This document shows positions 54,126-64,000 of a DNA stretch of 64,000 nt, in pieces (within the stretch, counting starts at the first letter, position 1; each line of letters opens with the position of its first letter). A model generated the notes under the pieces. It did no database searches. It saw only the letters and a list, made by a program, of their open reading frames with translations, and had not been told where the DNA came from. The stretch is from Xenoacremonium recifei (taxonomy: Eukaryota > Ascomycota > Sordariomycetes > Hypocreales > Nectriaceae). The translations under genes and the position numbers were made by a program. The stretch covers positions 1,612,001 through 1,676,000 of the forward strand of contig WOFQ01000001.1 of the NCBI GenBank assembly GCA_012184525.1, in the 5' to 3' direction.

Positions 54126-54661
54126 AAACCTAATCTATATAATCCTAAACTCGCGTGAATAACTCTAAATATATCCCTTCTTTTCTGGCGATCCTATCTT
54201 ATTATTTCCATAAATAAGATTCTCATAGCGCAGAGTTCTTAAAGATTATCTCTATAAATATTTCATTTATTGCGGCATTTATCCAGGATAGTTGAGACTT
54301 TAAGGTCTGGAAATCGATTTCTTTTATATCGATTGCTATCATCTAAGCAAAGATGAGAAAAAGTCTGACCAGTACATATATGCCCTTGACAAAGTTCAAT
54401 ATAAATAAAACAGAGCATATCTTCAAGGGGGCATAATAGGCAGGCAGGCCTTCTTCTTTAATGAAAGAGTAGACCGCTTTGTGAGAGACCATGCAGTATC
54501 CTCTTGAGCATATCATGTCATTGCAAATAAGGCCAATGAAAAGCTCCGGCTGCAAGTTACCCATATGGCTGGCGGATGCCGCGATCTCAAGAGACCTCGA
54601 ACTCAAACTGTTCGAAGAACTCTTCGATAAACTCGAAGACGAATTGCACAGCTTATAACGA

Positions 54662-54805
54662 ATGGAGGAGAAGATTTACACTGTGGTCGACAAGGTAGAG
54701 AAGGTCGAGGATGACTTAGCGAAGTACCATGAAAAAATACTTGAGCTGCTGCAGGAATTGGGGAAATTTATAAAGAGAGCAGAAGAAGATGCAGGAAGAT
54801 ACTAG
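54662..54805 (+). pseudogene. 47-codon coiled-coil ORF fragment
   Basis: An open frame reading EEKIYTVVDKVEKVEDDL and on to a TAG at 54803-54805. It is preceded in another frame by ELKLFEELFDKLEDELHSL and a stop. It looks like a remnant of a helical protein related to the fragment at 53.8 kb. Confidence 0.3.
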
Positions 54806-55304
54806 TATGTTGATATTATATTAAGACGGGTAATAGAGTGCATATTATTAGAGAGTTTTTTTTTCTGGTGCCACGAACTGGCTGTGGGAGTAATGCTGCA
54901 GCGGGGACAGGGCAATGCGATGCCGATAACTGAGACAATTCCATGATACCAGTTTCATCTGGACCCCGTAAATAAACTAGTTGCACTGAGGAGTCCAAGC
55001 TTATCGTTTCCAGTACATTGCCTGATACGAAAGAAGTTTGATTGACAGAAGTTTGATTGGATGACAAGACCATAAAACTATGCTCATAAATCTTATTCCA
55101 GGGAAGCGATTCCCTCCCAAAGCAGACGTAGACCTCTTTGGGACATACAAAAACATATGAAACATCATCTCTATAAAAAAAGGCCTCTGTTATATCGGGC
55201 ATCGTTGGGAGAAAGTGGGAAAAGGAAACGCTCTGTTCATCTGCGGATTGACGTTGTAGATTGCCTCATATACAAGTACACACATGTAAGAAAAGTATCC
55301 CAGC

Positions 55305-57077
55305 TCAGAAATGTTCCTTCCAGAAGCGAAACTCGACTTCTGGTGAACTTACTGCCTTCGTAGCGGTTTTGATGTCTCGGGCTAAATGCTGGTTAGCGGG
55401 TGAAAATAGATGCTGACAAGGGATACACACCTGCTGCTGACGGACCACAGAAGTAGACACCAACAGTGGTTTTCATGCTGCCTTCAAGACCATTCAGGTA
55501 TGTTCGGTCCATGATACCATTTCGCATGGTCGAGAACAGGCGAGCGAAGTTGGGACGTCCAAAGTTTGTCCGCGAACGAAGCTCAGTAAGAGGGTCCATA
55601 TCAGCGCCAACACTGTTCAAGACAATGTTCTGCGCGGTGTCATGGTCGAGCTTCTGAGTCAGGTAGGTATGGATCTTGAGGAACTCGACGCCCGAGCTAC
55701 CGGGGATGCGTGCTGCCTCGTTGGACTGGTCCTCGAGAGATGACAACAGTGTTTGGAACCACTCGAATGAGCCAGTGTCTTTGCAGACCCAGATAAACTC
55801 GACACGGCGCAGACGGCGAGGAGGGTCGGGTGAGTTGCGCAGATGCCAGATGTTCTTGAGAATAGACGCCCAAGGAGTGACACCAATGCCAGTACCGATG
55901 AGCACAGCAATCTCATTTTCGAAGACATCTTCAGCAGGGGCACCGTAAGGGCCGTCGATTCTGAGCGCCGGCATCTGGTCTCCGTTCTGAAGTGCAACTT
56001 CGTACATTCCCATCGGATCAACGTCGTCGTACAGCTTGGCTTGGGCGCCACCGGCACCGAGAGCGTCACCAAGATCCCTGGTGAAGTCACCAACTTGACG
56101 TACATGGACTGAGACGTATGGATCGTAAGGGCATGAGGTAATGGTAAAAGGGTGCCACTGATACTTGGAAATAGCAGGGACCTGGAGGAAGAGCCACTGG
56201 CCGGCTTTGTACCTAAAGGAGGGCTTGTTGAACTGGATTTCGACGACGTCGTAGGGGTGGCGGACGACTCGAGTAATCTTAGTTTCGCGACGAGCTTTGA
56301 CCTCACGGTAGAGGCGCTCCAGAAGGTAGAAGCCGCCGGTCCAAAGCTCCCATCGCCATCCCAAGTAGCCGAGACAGTGATCCCAATATGTCTTGCCCGC
56401 GAATGGAGAAATAGCTTGCGCGGTATCACGGACGAAGCAGCCGACCGTGTGGGTATAGAGACCAAGGAAGAATGGAATAAAAAGGTGATGTGTATACCAG
56501 AAGGTCTCGAAAGATTGCTGGCGGATTCGGGCGTGAGCCGTCGTGTACATGAGAAGCATGCACAAGAGCATCACATGGCCGGTGATTCCACCTGGCTCAG
56601 TGTAGTGAATCTGAAGAGCTCTGACAGGGCGGATCTGGTTCTTCTCGACATTATAGAAGTTGACGTAGTGTCCAGCCGTGTGTATAATCGAGAAAAGGAG
56701 TAGGGCGTAGGCTAGTTGTCGGTGCATCCACAGGTTCTCATCGAGGGGCAAGAAGCGAATCTTGGGTCGGATGAAACGCATAACAGTTCGGCAGACCGGC
56801 AGCAAGATGAGCATGCAGTCAACGCTGAGCACCAAGCCAGCACCTCGCGAGATCCATACCGAAAATGTCAGAGTATTGAGACCCGCAAGTCTTGGATCTC
56901 TGGCTTGTTTGATCCTGGTTAATGTTAGACTTGATATGCACAAACCCGATGCTCAAGCTCTTACCATCCATAAGCGAAGAGACCCCAGTGAAAAGCCCAG
57001 AACACCAAGTGAAATAGCAGCTTCGTTGCAGTGAACTGCTTCTTGATCAACTCCCCATAACCTAGTTGCGCACCCAT
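55305..57077 (-). CDS. noxA: NADPH oxidase catalytic subunit NoxA (Nox1)
   Basis: Membrane flavocytochrome of 557 aa that moves electrons from cytosolic NADPH across the membrane to oxygen, giving superoxide. In filamentous fungi it acts in fruiting-body formation, hyphal fusion and differentiation. Exons (minus strand): 57077-56965, 56914-55431 and 55381-55305. Two heme-ligand histidine pairs are spaced as in gp91phox: H102/H116 (14 apart) and H180/H193 (13 apart). The FAD loop is HPFTITSCP. The NADPH-binding loop is GTGIGVTPWASILKN. The C-terminal CGPSAAARDIK runs into FRFWKEHF. There are no N-terminal EF-hands (unlike NoxC) and no long N-terminal extension (unlike NoxB), so it is the NoxA type. 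The last 77-nt exon is required for the NADPH-binding C-terminus. Identity is secure. Confidence 0.96.
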
Positions 57078-60000
57078 CTTGGCTTAGGTGCGGCGGACGC
57101 CGAGAGGAAGGCGCTTCGAGTAATGTCGACCTGCGACAAACGGGTTTCGGCAAAAGTATAAGGTCGGGTAGTCCGAACTAAAGCTTTGCTTTATCGAAGT
57201 CCCCAGTGCTGAATTCCGTGCTCGAGCTCGATTGGTATCCAAAATTATAGCAATTCTCAGGTATCTTCGGAAGAGGCCCAGACCCAACAAACTCCCGCTG
57301 AAGAATAAACTTGTCGAAGAAAAAAAAGAATTAAACCAAAGAAGGAGAAAAATCTGAGCCAGCAGCAGACAGAAATGAATGATTGGACCAACGAACGATG
57401 TGGCGGACTTGTGAAATGTCGAACCGACCGCGGACCAGGAGAGAGAAGAAAGAAGCCAAGAGGATGGCGGCGACGGGTCCTAGTATGTATGTGTGGGAAA
57501 CCCAGCCAGAATTGTTAGGAGCTGAGATCGTCGGCGACAGGGAGGACTGGAAGCTGCTCGATCCGAATGTGGTGGAACCCGCAAAGCTCCCAATGCCGCT
57601 GGTTCGGATGTCAGGTCGCCCATGAAACGGTAACGGCGACCACCCCTAGAGATTCGGTCTCGGGGGGTCCTGGTAGGGCGCGAACAATGCTTGCAAGGGA
57701 CGAAGATCAGACGTAGCAGAAGCCAGGCGGCGCTGTATCAGGACGTCCGAGGGAGACCGGCCGTATCGAGTGGGCGGTCGTGGGAAAGTTGAGACGGTGG
57801 CTGTTGGAGGCGCTTTGACGATGGCGTTTCGGCTGGGAGGGGGCTAGAGCCGATCTTAGTTGGTGTTGAGGCGAGGAGGAGAGCGATGCGACACCACGGA
57901 CGCTTTGGAGAAAGTTCTGCGACAAAAGCTTGCCGGGAGCGATTCGAGATGGAAGATGGAAGAAAAGGGATTAAAGGTTCGTCCGCCACCACGACGGGAT
58001 GAAGAAGGGGAAAGGCGGTCTCCAGGCGATCGATTTGCGCCTTCCTTGCCCACGTCAACGCATCGTCCGTTGTTGGTGGTGGTTCACATTGTCGGCGCTT
58101 ATTCGAGCATTAGAGGCACCGGCAACAGCTCTCTGCGGGCTCTCACTGGCCGAGTAAATTTGGAACAACGGGCGGCCGCTACGGCTAGGCTGGGCCAGGG
58201 CACGCCAGGGCACGCCAGGGCAGCGGGCACCATCGTGGTGGGCGCTTAGAAGCCTCCCAAGGCTCCGTTCGCACGAGAGCGCAGCCAACGGCAGCAGAGC
58301 CAGGCCCTGGAGCGGGTCCGGCTTGGCTGTCCCAGGTACCTAGGGCCAACTGCACTGTGACGGCGCTAGTGGGTACTAGAGGTACCAGTGAGCCAGTGCC
58401 CGCCCCCCGTCTGCTTGAATATTGACACTACTTTCGCTCAACTCTAGTTGGCCACTGTTGTAGACCCAACACTTTCATCGTCAGTTCTTCCCGCTTGGGT
58501 CGGGCCATCAGCGTTATTAGCGCCTGCCGTTCGACCACTCGACAGATGCGGTGCAGTCTCAGCGAGAACCACGTGCAAACATTCAATCTTGCTTAGACGA
58601 GAGCCTGGCGGAACTACTGCAAAAGATACGCACCTACTTTTCGTGACTAAGGTGTGACAACTCAAGGGGACGTGCGTGATGTCCCTTCTTGAGCCTTGAT
58701 GTGTGACAGCCTTCACAAGCAACCTTGAGCAATAACGAGCAGGTTTAAGATCTTTAGGGTGTGATGATGTTTGAAGTCACTTTCTACCACAATTATTCAG
58801 CATCAGTCTACCGTACAATCACACAACGATGCTACCATACGTCCAGCACCGCATCTGTCAAGGCTGGCCGTTGTAGAGACGTCGTTCGACCGTCATTCGA
58901 TGATAGCCGCCTGCATCTATGCCGTAAGGACCTCGAAGGCTCCGAGGCTCCGATTCGGGACAAGATCTAACGTGACCTGTCGCAAGTGTTGCACCCCGCT
59001 GGGAGTGACAGACGCCATCGTCTCAACCTTGTCTTGTCTTCTCCGTTGACGTTGGACCGTGCGTACTGTGCCCCCTTCAAATGTCATCCCGTCGACATGG
59101 GACTCACTTGAGTCACGCCTACAGCAACCATAGGACTCGTTGGAAATGTAGCGTTTGTGTTGGCACGGCGCCTTCCGACGAAACCTAGTCTCAAACAAAC
59201 CCTAAAGCTTGATTCCCCTTAGGTTCCATTGTAGCCTCCCGAGGTTCCGAACCGTAGGTTGACCCAGCCACTAGCTGTGCAGTACCACGCTCGCGTGAGG
59301 CAAGAATCCAGCTGAAAGATGCAGTTCGCCACTGAGATAGACCTCACTGTATCTTGTTTGCCTTTGTCCAGGAACTTGGTTGCGTAGGGAGATTCTCCGT
59401 CTCTTCGTAGCTCGCGGCACTCTCGGCTTCAAGACATGCAAACAGGATGACTCGAATCCCCCTATCTCCTCTTTCATCCATTCATCTCGTGAGCTCGGGG
59501 TCAAAACACCACGTCAAATTGGTGTCTTATCTGCGCTCACCAATTCTCTTCAGGTAAAAGTCGAGAGTTCGGACATCGAAAGTCGGAAATGCACTGCCGA
59601 AGTATCACTGACCGCAAGTGGTAGCTGAATATTGGTCTCGAGACCCTTCCCCCTCCCCCAGATCTTGCATCCGCGACATGGGATCCTGTGCCTCGAGACG
59701 CTTGTCTTGCAGGCAAGCATCCACTCGCTTTGCGATGGCCGTGGGGGATCGTACGACCTGCAAGACCCTTGATCTTCTAATCGTAAGAGACCTCGATACT
59801 TTAAAGCCTTGCCGTCGCCTTTCAAAGGTCCGCATTATTCCAGTCCTCTGTTTCGTCGGTACTTCATCGTCCCATTCTTTCCCAGCTTCATCACCTATAG
59901 AAGCTGGGCACTGGACCAGGGTGCAAGATGAGCGATGGTGCGGACGAGGGTGTATGTGGCACGGACTCACATGCTTTCTACCCTCACTATGCATCCATGG

Positions 60001-60279
60001 AGATGTTGCTCATCACGGGTGCTAGATCCAAGGGTAAAAAACGGACTTCAATCCGCCGTATCAAGGGTTCGTGCAGATGACAACTAACATCACGCCCGAT
60101 AATGACGACAGGGCTAAGATGCCGGTCCCGGACTTGCGAGTCCTTCCGGTTGCGTCCCGGTCCTCGACATTGTTTAAGAGCGAGCCGTGTCGAGATGATC
60201 CTTCATAACAACAGAAAAACACGCATAATTGCTCTTCACATACCTTCTTTTGTGTTGAATTCTTAATTCCGATCCATCC
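57078..60279. other. Long intergenic region upstream of NoxA
   Basis: A 3.2-kb region covering the NoxA promoter (minus strand) and the promoter of the F-box gene. A short tandem of CCAGGGCACG lies at about 58,192-58,221. An 80-codon frame at 57,383-57,625 and others are featureless. No gene is supported. Confidence 0.5.
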
Positions 60280-60936
60280 ATGTCTTCCGCAGCAGCAGAA
60301 GCGGTTGCCGGCACCGGGGAGCTCTTGGAGCTCATCCTCCTCTCAATGGACATGCAAACACTCCTTGGAACTGCCTCGAGGGTTTGCCGCCAGTGGCAGC
60401 ACATCATCCAGACTACTCGGTCGATTCAGAGGGCATTTTTCTTCGACCCAGAGGAAGCAATCGAGGGCATGACTGACGATGTGCCGCACAAGAGGTTGAA
60501 CCCGTTGCTACACAATCCTGACCCAAGCTGTTTCGAGAACCCGAAGGTATTCCTGCCTCCTCAGCCACCTGGTATATCCGACATCAACTTCTGGCCCGTG
60601 ACGGGCAAGATGGGATATATGAGGCTTCATGAGCTGGCCCTCGACAAGGCGAACCTTGAGGCTGTCGATAATCCGATGGTCCGGGATTGCGCGTCCTGGC
60701 GCAAGATGTACACCTCACAGCCACCGTGCCGCACAGTGGCAGTCATCTCCCACAGAGGACAAGGACAGGCGCCCTTGGCGCCGTGTGCGAGGTCTTCGTT
60801 GTCACCGATGAGCGGCGTTTTCGAGTACGAGAATGGCATGCAAATGGGGGACCTGTACGATTTGACCGTCACACATTGCGAGAACTATCCCGTCGATGGG
60901 TTCCTGATAGTGTCACTGGGGGGGATCATGAGGTGA
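60280..60936 (+). CDS. F-box domain protein
   Basis: Intronless protein of 218 aa. An F-box lies at about residues 14-46 (LLELILLSMDMQTLLGTASRVCRQWQHII), the Skp1-binding motif, which would dock the protein into an SCF ubiquitin ligase. The rest has the layout of a common fungal F-box family without leucine-rich or WD repeats. It includes RAFFFDP, LNPLL, a central YTSQPP, a GDLYD motif and VDGFLIV at the end. A second frame overlaps the C-terminal third (60,687-61,136) but is a shadow. The stop at 60,934-60,936 comes at the usual family length. The substrate is unknown. Confidence 0.75.
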   Translation: MSSAAAEAVAGTGELLELILLSMDMQTLLGTASRVCRQWQHIIQTTRSIQRAFFFDPEEAIEGMTDDVPHKRLNPLLHNPDPSCFENPKVFLPPQPPGISDINFWPVTGKMGYMRLHELALDKANLEAVDNPMVRDCASWRKMYTSQPPCRTVAVISHRGQGQAPLAPCARSSLSPMSGVFEYENGMQMGDLYDLTVTHCENYPVDGFLIVSLGGIMR

Positions 60937-62134
60937 GGCGAGGAAGAGATGGATCTGAGCCGCCGAGAGATTGGCGAGCATCTCAGCCGTTATGTCCGAG
61001 ATCAGCTCCTGGGGTAGCTGAGCTGGCAGGGAGGGTAGGAGTTGGGGTCAAGAGGCAGCGGGCGAAGGGAAGGATTCCTTCAGCCAGGGTACACTTCAGC
61101 TTGAAAATGCAAGCAGGCTCTGGGGTTATTGTATGAAAAGGACTTGCAAGGTTGTATCAATCAGGGCATCTAGGATTTAGTGTTTTCAGTCTGTCTGGGG
61201 TCGGCGTCGTTTGGGGTGGTTTTATGCTTTGGCGTTGGAGGCACCGCCTTGTTCCTCACCGCCTCGGCCGGATGGATTGCAGGTATTGATCGGCGTTCGA
61301 GACTGGGCCAAATGGACATTGGCAACTCAGGTAGCTGAAAATCGTCACATCTCTTGATAACAATTCTGGTTTGCAAGATGAAAAGTCCCGGATGGTCCAA
61401 ACGTTGGAATCTGGGGCCCCGCGTTTTATCCTTGCTTTCAAGCCCGGTCCATTCTTAGCTCCCGCACGGAGGCACATCGTGATGGCGATGGTGGTGTTGG
61501 TGGCGTGGTTCTTCAACAAAAATGACCCATCTCTCCAATCGCGTTGACGATGTGATGGCATCCCCTCGACTTTTTGGAGGTTTTCCAGTGCTTTCCAGAG
61601 CAGCCGCTGGAGATGCAGCATCGGGTGGGTGTTGCGCAGGCGAAGCCCAGAGGTGATTGGCGCATGCTGGCGCCATGCCTTGTCTTGCACCTAAAATAGC
61701 GCCCTGGAGGCAGGCCACCATCTGCTGAGGGGAGGAAGCATAAGCAACACTTGTTCGACAGTCAGAGGTTCGCAGGATGTTTGTGAAGCAGATTCAAAGC
61801 GGCGATTTGCGACACGTATTCTTTAAATTCATGTTCCTTCCGTTTGCGACAGATGATGAATGCCAAGACAACATCAGGGCTCATACCAGGAGACACGTGA
61901 GGCCTGGGCAAGCGAGGATGACGTAGAGCCACCTCACTCCCCGGTTATATGCAAGCCGGCCATGACAGCATACCTTCTATAGGTCCAGCGGACAGGCAAT
62001 TCTTCGCTTGATTTTTGGACACTGCATCTTGGCCTTTTCAGTGCCCAAAATGCATGATTTCTCGTGAAGAATCAGTCTTTTCCTCTTTTTTCAGCCATTG
62101 ATTTCAACCCAATTGCCTCTGACTTCCCTCCATC
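60937..62134. other. Intergenic region
   Basis: The F-box 3' flank and the promoter of the tricalbin-like gene. A 144-codon minus-strand frame at 61,256-61,690 has no features and is rejected. Confidence 0.5.
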
Positions 62135-64000
62135 ATGTCCGGCGAAGACGACGCCCATGAGGCCCGGCGGTATACAGCTCCCTATAGCTCCCGGCATCCC
62201 ATTCCAACAGTATCCAAATATCGCGAGGAAAAGGCTGCAAGACAAGAAGAAGCATTGCAGAATAGTCCCCCGTCCGATGTATTAGAAGAGGATGAGCACC
62301 AAGGGGAGCAGCCAGATTACACCCAGGGTCACTCTGGGCAAGATGCTCGCACACCCACTGATGGAGACACACAAGAGGCCCACGGAGGGGACCTTGATGT
62401 GGCCAAGGATACCTCACAAACTACCGAGACCGCAGATCCTAAGCAGAGGAGGAAAGATATGAAGAAGAACAAAAAAGAGAGAGCAGAACGGGAGGTCACT
62501 GACCCCGTCACTCATCTTCCCGTTGTCATTCATGACTTCACCGACGAAGCCCTAGAGCAAGTGGGTTGGGACGAGCCATCAACGGGGCCTTCACCAGAAT
62601 CGACTACAGGGCTCGATGCGAAGAACAAGTCAACTGAACAATTGGAAAAGGAGAAACAGATGACCCAGGACGGCCATAACGCCATGTCTGTCTTGTTTCC
62701 GCCTCCCGACTTTGACGCTCTTCGCCAGGAACTTGCCGCCATCAGCAAACGCGGGGTGACATTCGGGCTTGTTGGAGTGGTGGCCATTATGCTGGGTGCT
62801 TTCACCGCCGACAAGTCGTTCTCGAGCCTTAGAGAGGGTGGGAAACTTATTGATGGTACCATCCGAACGGCATTGGTAGCCTCGAGTGCTGCTGCAGTAT
62901 GGCTCTCCCTATTCTCTGTCAGAGAATGGATGTCAAAGAAGATCCAAGATGTTTTTCAAGATGAGGTGTGGGATGCGCAGCGTCGACAGATAGTACAAGC
63001 GTCCAAAAGCCATGACTCAGAAAGCACTGTGTGGCTCAACTCACTTGTTGCTTCCGTCTGGCCCCTTATCAACCCGGATCTCTTCGCGAGTCTTGCTGAC
63101 ACTCTAGAAGATGTTATGCAGGCTTCTCTCCCAAAACTCATCCGGATGGTCAGTGTCGAGGACATTGGTCAAGGAAGCGAATCACTTCGAATATTGGGCA
63201 TTAGGTGGCTTCCGACAGGCGCCGCTACCAGAACGGTCACCAGCGATGGAAAACTCAGCCCCGTCCAGTCGTTCCATACGAGTTCGGAAGATATTTCTGA
63301 TGGCTCCGACAACAAGAGCAAGGAAGGTGATGCGCAGAATTCCGGGATGGAGGCAGAAGAAGGTGATTTCATCAACCTTGAGGTCGCGTTCGCATATCGG
63401 ACCAGATCTAGTTCCAAATCTCTACGGGAACGTACTAAAAACATGCACCTCTGCTTATCCTTCTACTTCGCTGGGAACATGAAAATACCAGTCTGGGTGG
63501 ACCTTCAGGGCATCATTGGGACAATGAGGATGCGGCTGCAACTTACTCCTGACCCTCCTTTCTTCGCACTCTGCACCCTCACTTTCCTAGGCCAACCAAA
63601 AGTCGATTTGAGCTGTGTCCCGTTGAGCAGAAGGGGATTGAACATCATGGATGTCCCTTTTATCAGCAACTTCGTTCAATCTGCCGTCGACGCTGCAGTG
63701 GCACAATATGTTGCACCGAAAAGTCTCACTCTGGACCTCAAAAACATGTTGGCAGGCGACGACTTCAAGAAAGATACCACCGCCGTTGGTGTTCTGATGG
63801 TACACATCAAGCGAGGGTACGAATTCAAGATGGGAGATTCCGGCTTTCCTCTTGTGAAAGATGGTAGTGCAGACCCTTACGTGTCAGTTGGCTGGGCAAA
63901 ATTCGGAAAAGTTCTCTGGACAACACGAATCCTGGAGAACGAGATGGAGCCGGTGTGGGATGAGATCTGCTTTGTCCTGGTCACCCCCGATGAACTCAAC
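62135..64000 (+). CDS. Tricalbin-like SMP/C2 protein, N-terminal part (runs off the window)
   Basis: The frame is open from the ATG at 62135 to the last base, 622 codons without a stop or need for an intron. The cytosolic N-terminus is acidic and Lys/Glu-rich. A membrane hairpin lies at about 208-226 (VTFGLVGVVAIMLGAF) and 245-263 (TALVASSAAAVWLSLFSV). An SMP-type lipid-transfer domain spans about 297-500 (STVWLNSLVASVWPLINPDLFASLADTLEDVMQASLP onward). The first C2 domain begins near 550 (VLMVHIKRGYEFK, then SADPYVSVGW, WTTRILENEMEPVWDE). This order (hairpin, SMP, C2 repeats) is that of tricalbins, which tether the ER to the plasma membrane and move lipids. Further C2 domains are expected beyond the edge. 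Partial at the 3' end. Confidence 0.88.
   Translation, partial: MSGEDDAHEARRYTAPYSSRHPIPTVSKYREEKAARQEEALQNSPPSDVLEEDEHQGEQPDYTQGHSGQDARTPTDGDTQEAHGGDLDVAKDTSQTTETADPKQRRKDMKKNKKERAEREVTDPVTHLPVVIHDFTDEALEQVGWDEPSTGPSPESTTGLDAKNKSTEQLEKEKQMTQDGHNAMSVLFPPPDFDALRQELAAISKRGVTFGLVGVVAIMLGAFTADKSFSSLREGGKLIDGTIRTALVASSAAAVWLSLFSVREWMSKKIQDVFQDEVWDAQRRQIVQASKSHDSESTVWLNSLVASVWPLINPDLFASLADTLEDVMQASLPKLIRMVSVEDIGQGSESLRILGIRWLPTGAATRTVTSDGKLSPVQSFHTSSEDISDGSDNKSKEGDAQNSGMEAEEGDFINLEVAFAYRTRSSSKSLRERTKNMHLCLSFYFAGNMKIPVWVDLQGIIGTMRMRLQLTPDPPFFALCTLTFLGQPKVDLSCVPLSRRGLNIMDVPFISNFVQSAVDAAVAQYVAPKSLTLDLKNMLAGDDFKKDTTAVGVLMVHIKRGYEFKMGDSGFPLVKDGSADPYVSVGWAKFGKVLWTTRILENEMEPVWDEICFVLVTPDELN

Larger units (their letters stand above)
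52007..55304. other. AT-rich repeat island without intact genes
   Basis: A 3.3-kb stretch between the multi-pass membrane gene and NoxA. It holds AAAAT pentamers and a 21-base A-run (52,256-52,310), three copies of a transposon-end-like motif, an 18-bp minisatellite, decayed ORFs, and a 19-bp tandem array (each listed separately). The rest is AT-rich. It looks like a graveyard of a mobile or repetitive element inserted next to NoxA. Confidence 0.6.

Noticed and set aside
60687..61136. 149-codon frame overlapping the 3' part of the F-box gene, considered as a frameshifted continuation
   Set aside because: The main frame carries the family motifs (GDLYD, DGFLIV) to its own stop, so no frameshift is needed.
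1..64000. CRISPR arrays, prophage, bacterial operons or riboswitches
   Set aside because: The sequence is a fungal nuclear genome with spliced genes. The only short tandem arrays are the 18-, 19- and 56-bp repeats and microsatellites, and none has spacer structure.

Overview
The window looks like nuclear DNA of a filamentous ascomycete, most likely a Sordariomycete. Genes carry one to nine short introns (about 49 to 103 bp) with GTRNGT donors and CTAAC/CTAAT branch points. The proteins include a Zn2Cys6 regulator, an NoxA-type NADPH oxidase, and SPA2, SSU72, KRE33, SYM1 and MCR1 orthologues. Several fungus-only families (2EXR, DUF3716, DUF7726-like) are also present. There are no operons and no prokaryotic features. 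I worked out exon boundaries by hand from splice signals, frame phase and family alignment, so the coordinates below are full spliced spans.

Layout. 0.7-7.9 kb: a compact accessory cluster of an FAD-dependent oxidoreductase (-), an allantoate-permease-type MFS transporter (+) and a Zn2Cys6 regulator (+). The first two diverge from a short GC-rich promoter with repeated CGG-type motifs. 8.4-14 kb: a four-helix MARVEL-like membrane protein, mitochondrial cytochrome b5 reductase MCR1 and an NBP2-like SH3 adaptor. 14-17.6 kb is non-coding, followed by SSU72 (RNA polymerase II CTD phosphatase). After another 2.8 kb without genes comes SPA2 (polarisome scaffold). 24.6-33 kb: a UDP-glycosyltransferase with a GC-AG intron, a JmjN/JmjC KDM4-like protein, a type I membrane protein and a 2EXR protein. 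33.9 kb: an intron-bearing tRNA-Leu(AAG). 34.4-41.8 kb: a small Cys-rich orphan, a GNAT acetyltransferase, a DUF7726-like protein, a DUF3716 protein and a DapA-family aldolase. 43.2-52 kb: housekeeping genes KRE33/NAT10, an mS38 (COX24) mitoribosomal protein and SYM1/Mpv17, plus an orphan multi-pass membrane protein. 52-55.3 kb: an AT-rich repeat island with a minisatellite, transposon-end-like repeats, decayed ORFs and a 19-bp tandem array. 55.3-57.1 kb: NoxA. 60.3 kb: an F-box protein. 62.1 kb to the right edge: the N-terminal 622 codons of a tricalbin-like SMP/C2 ER-plasma-membrane tether.

How the genes relate. Most neighbours are independent housekeeping genes. The 0.7-7.9 kb group is the only convincing functional neighbourhood (uptake, oxidation and control of one unknown, probably nitrogen-containing, substrate). 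NoxA and SPA2 both serve polarised growth but lie 31 kb apart, and nothing suggests co-regulation. I found no clear evidence of an entirely new system. The most unusual items are the 7-nt microexon in the MFS gene, the shared promoter of the cluster, and the 52-55 kb repeat island.
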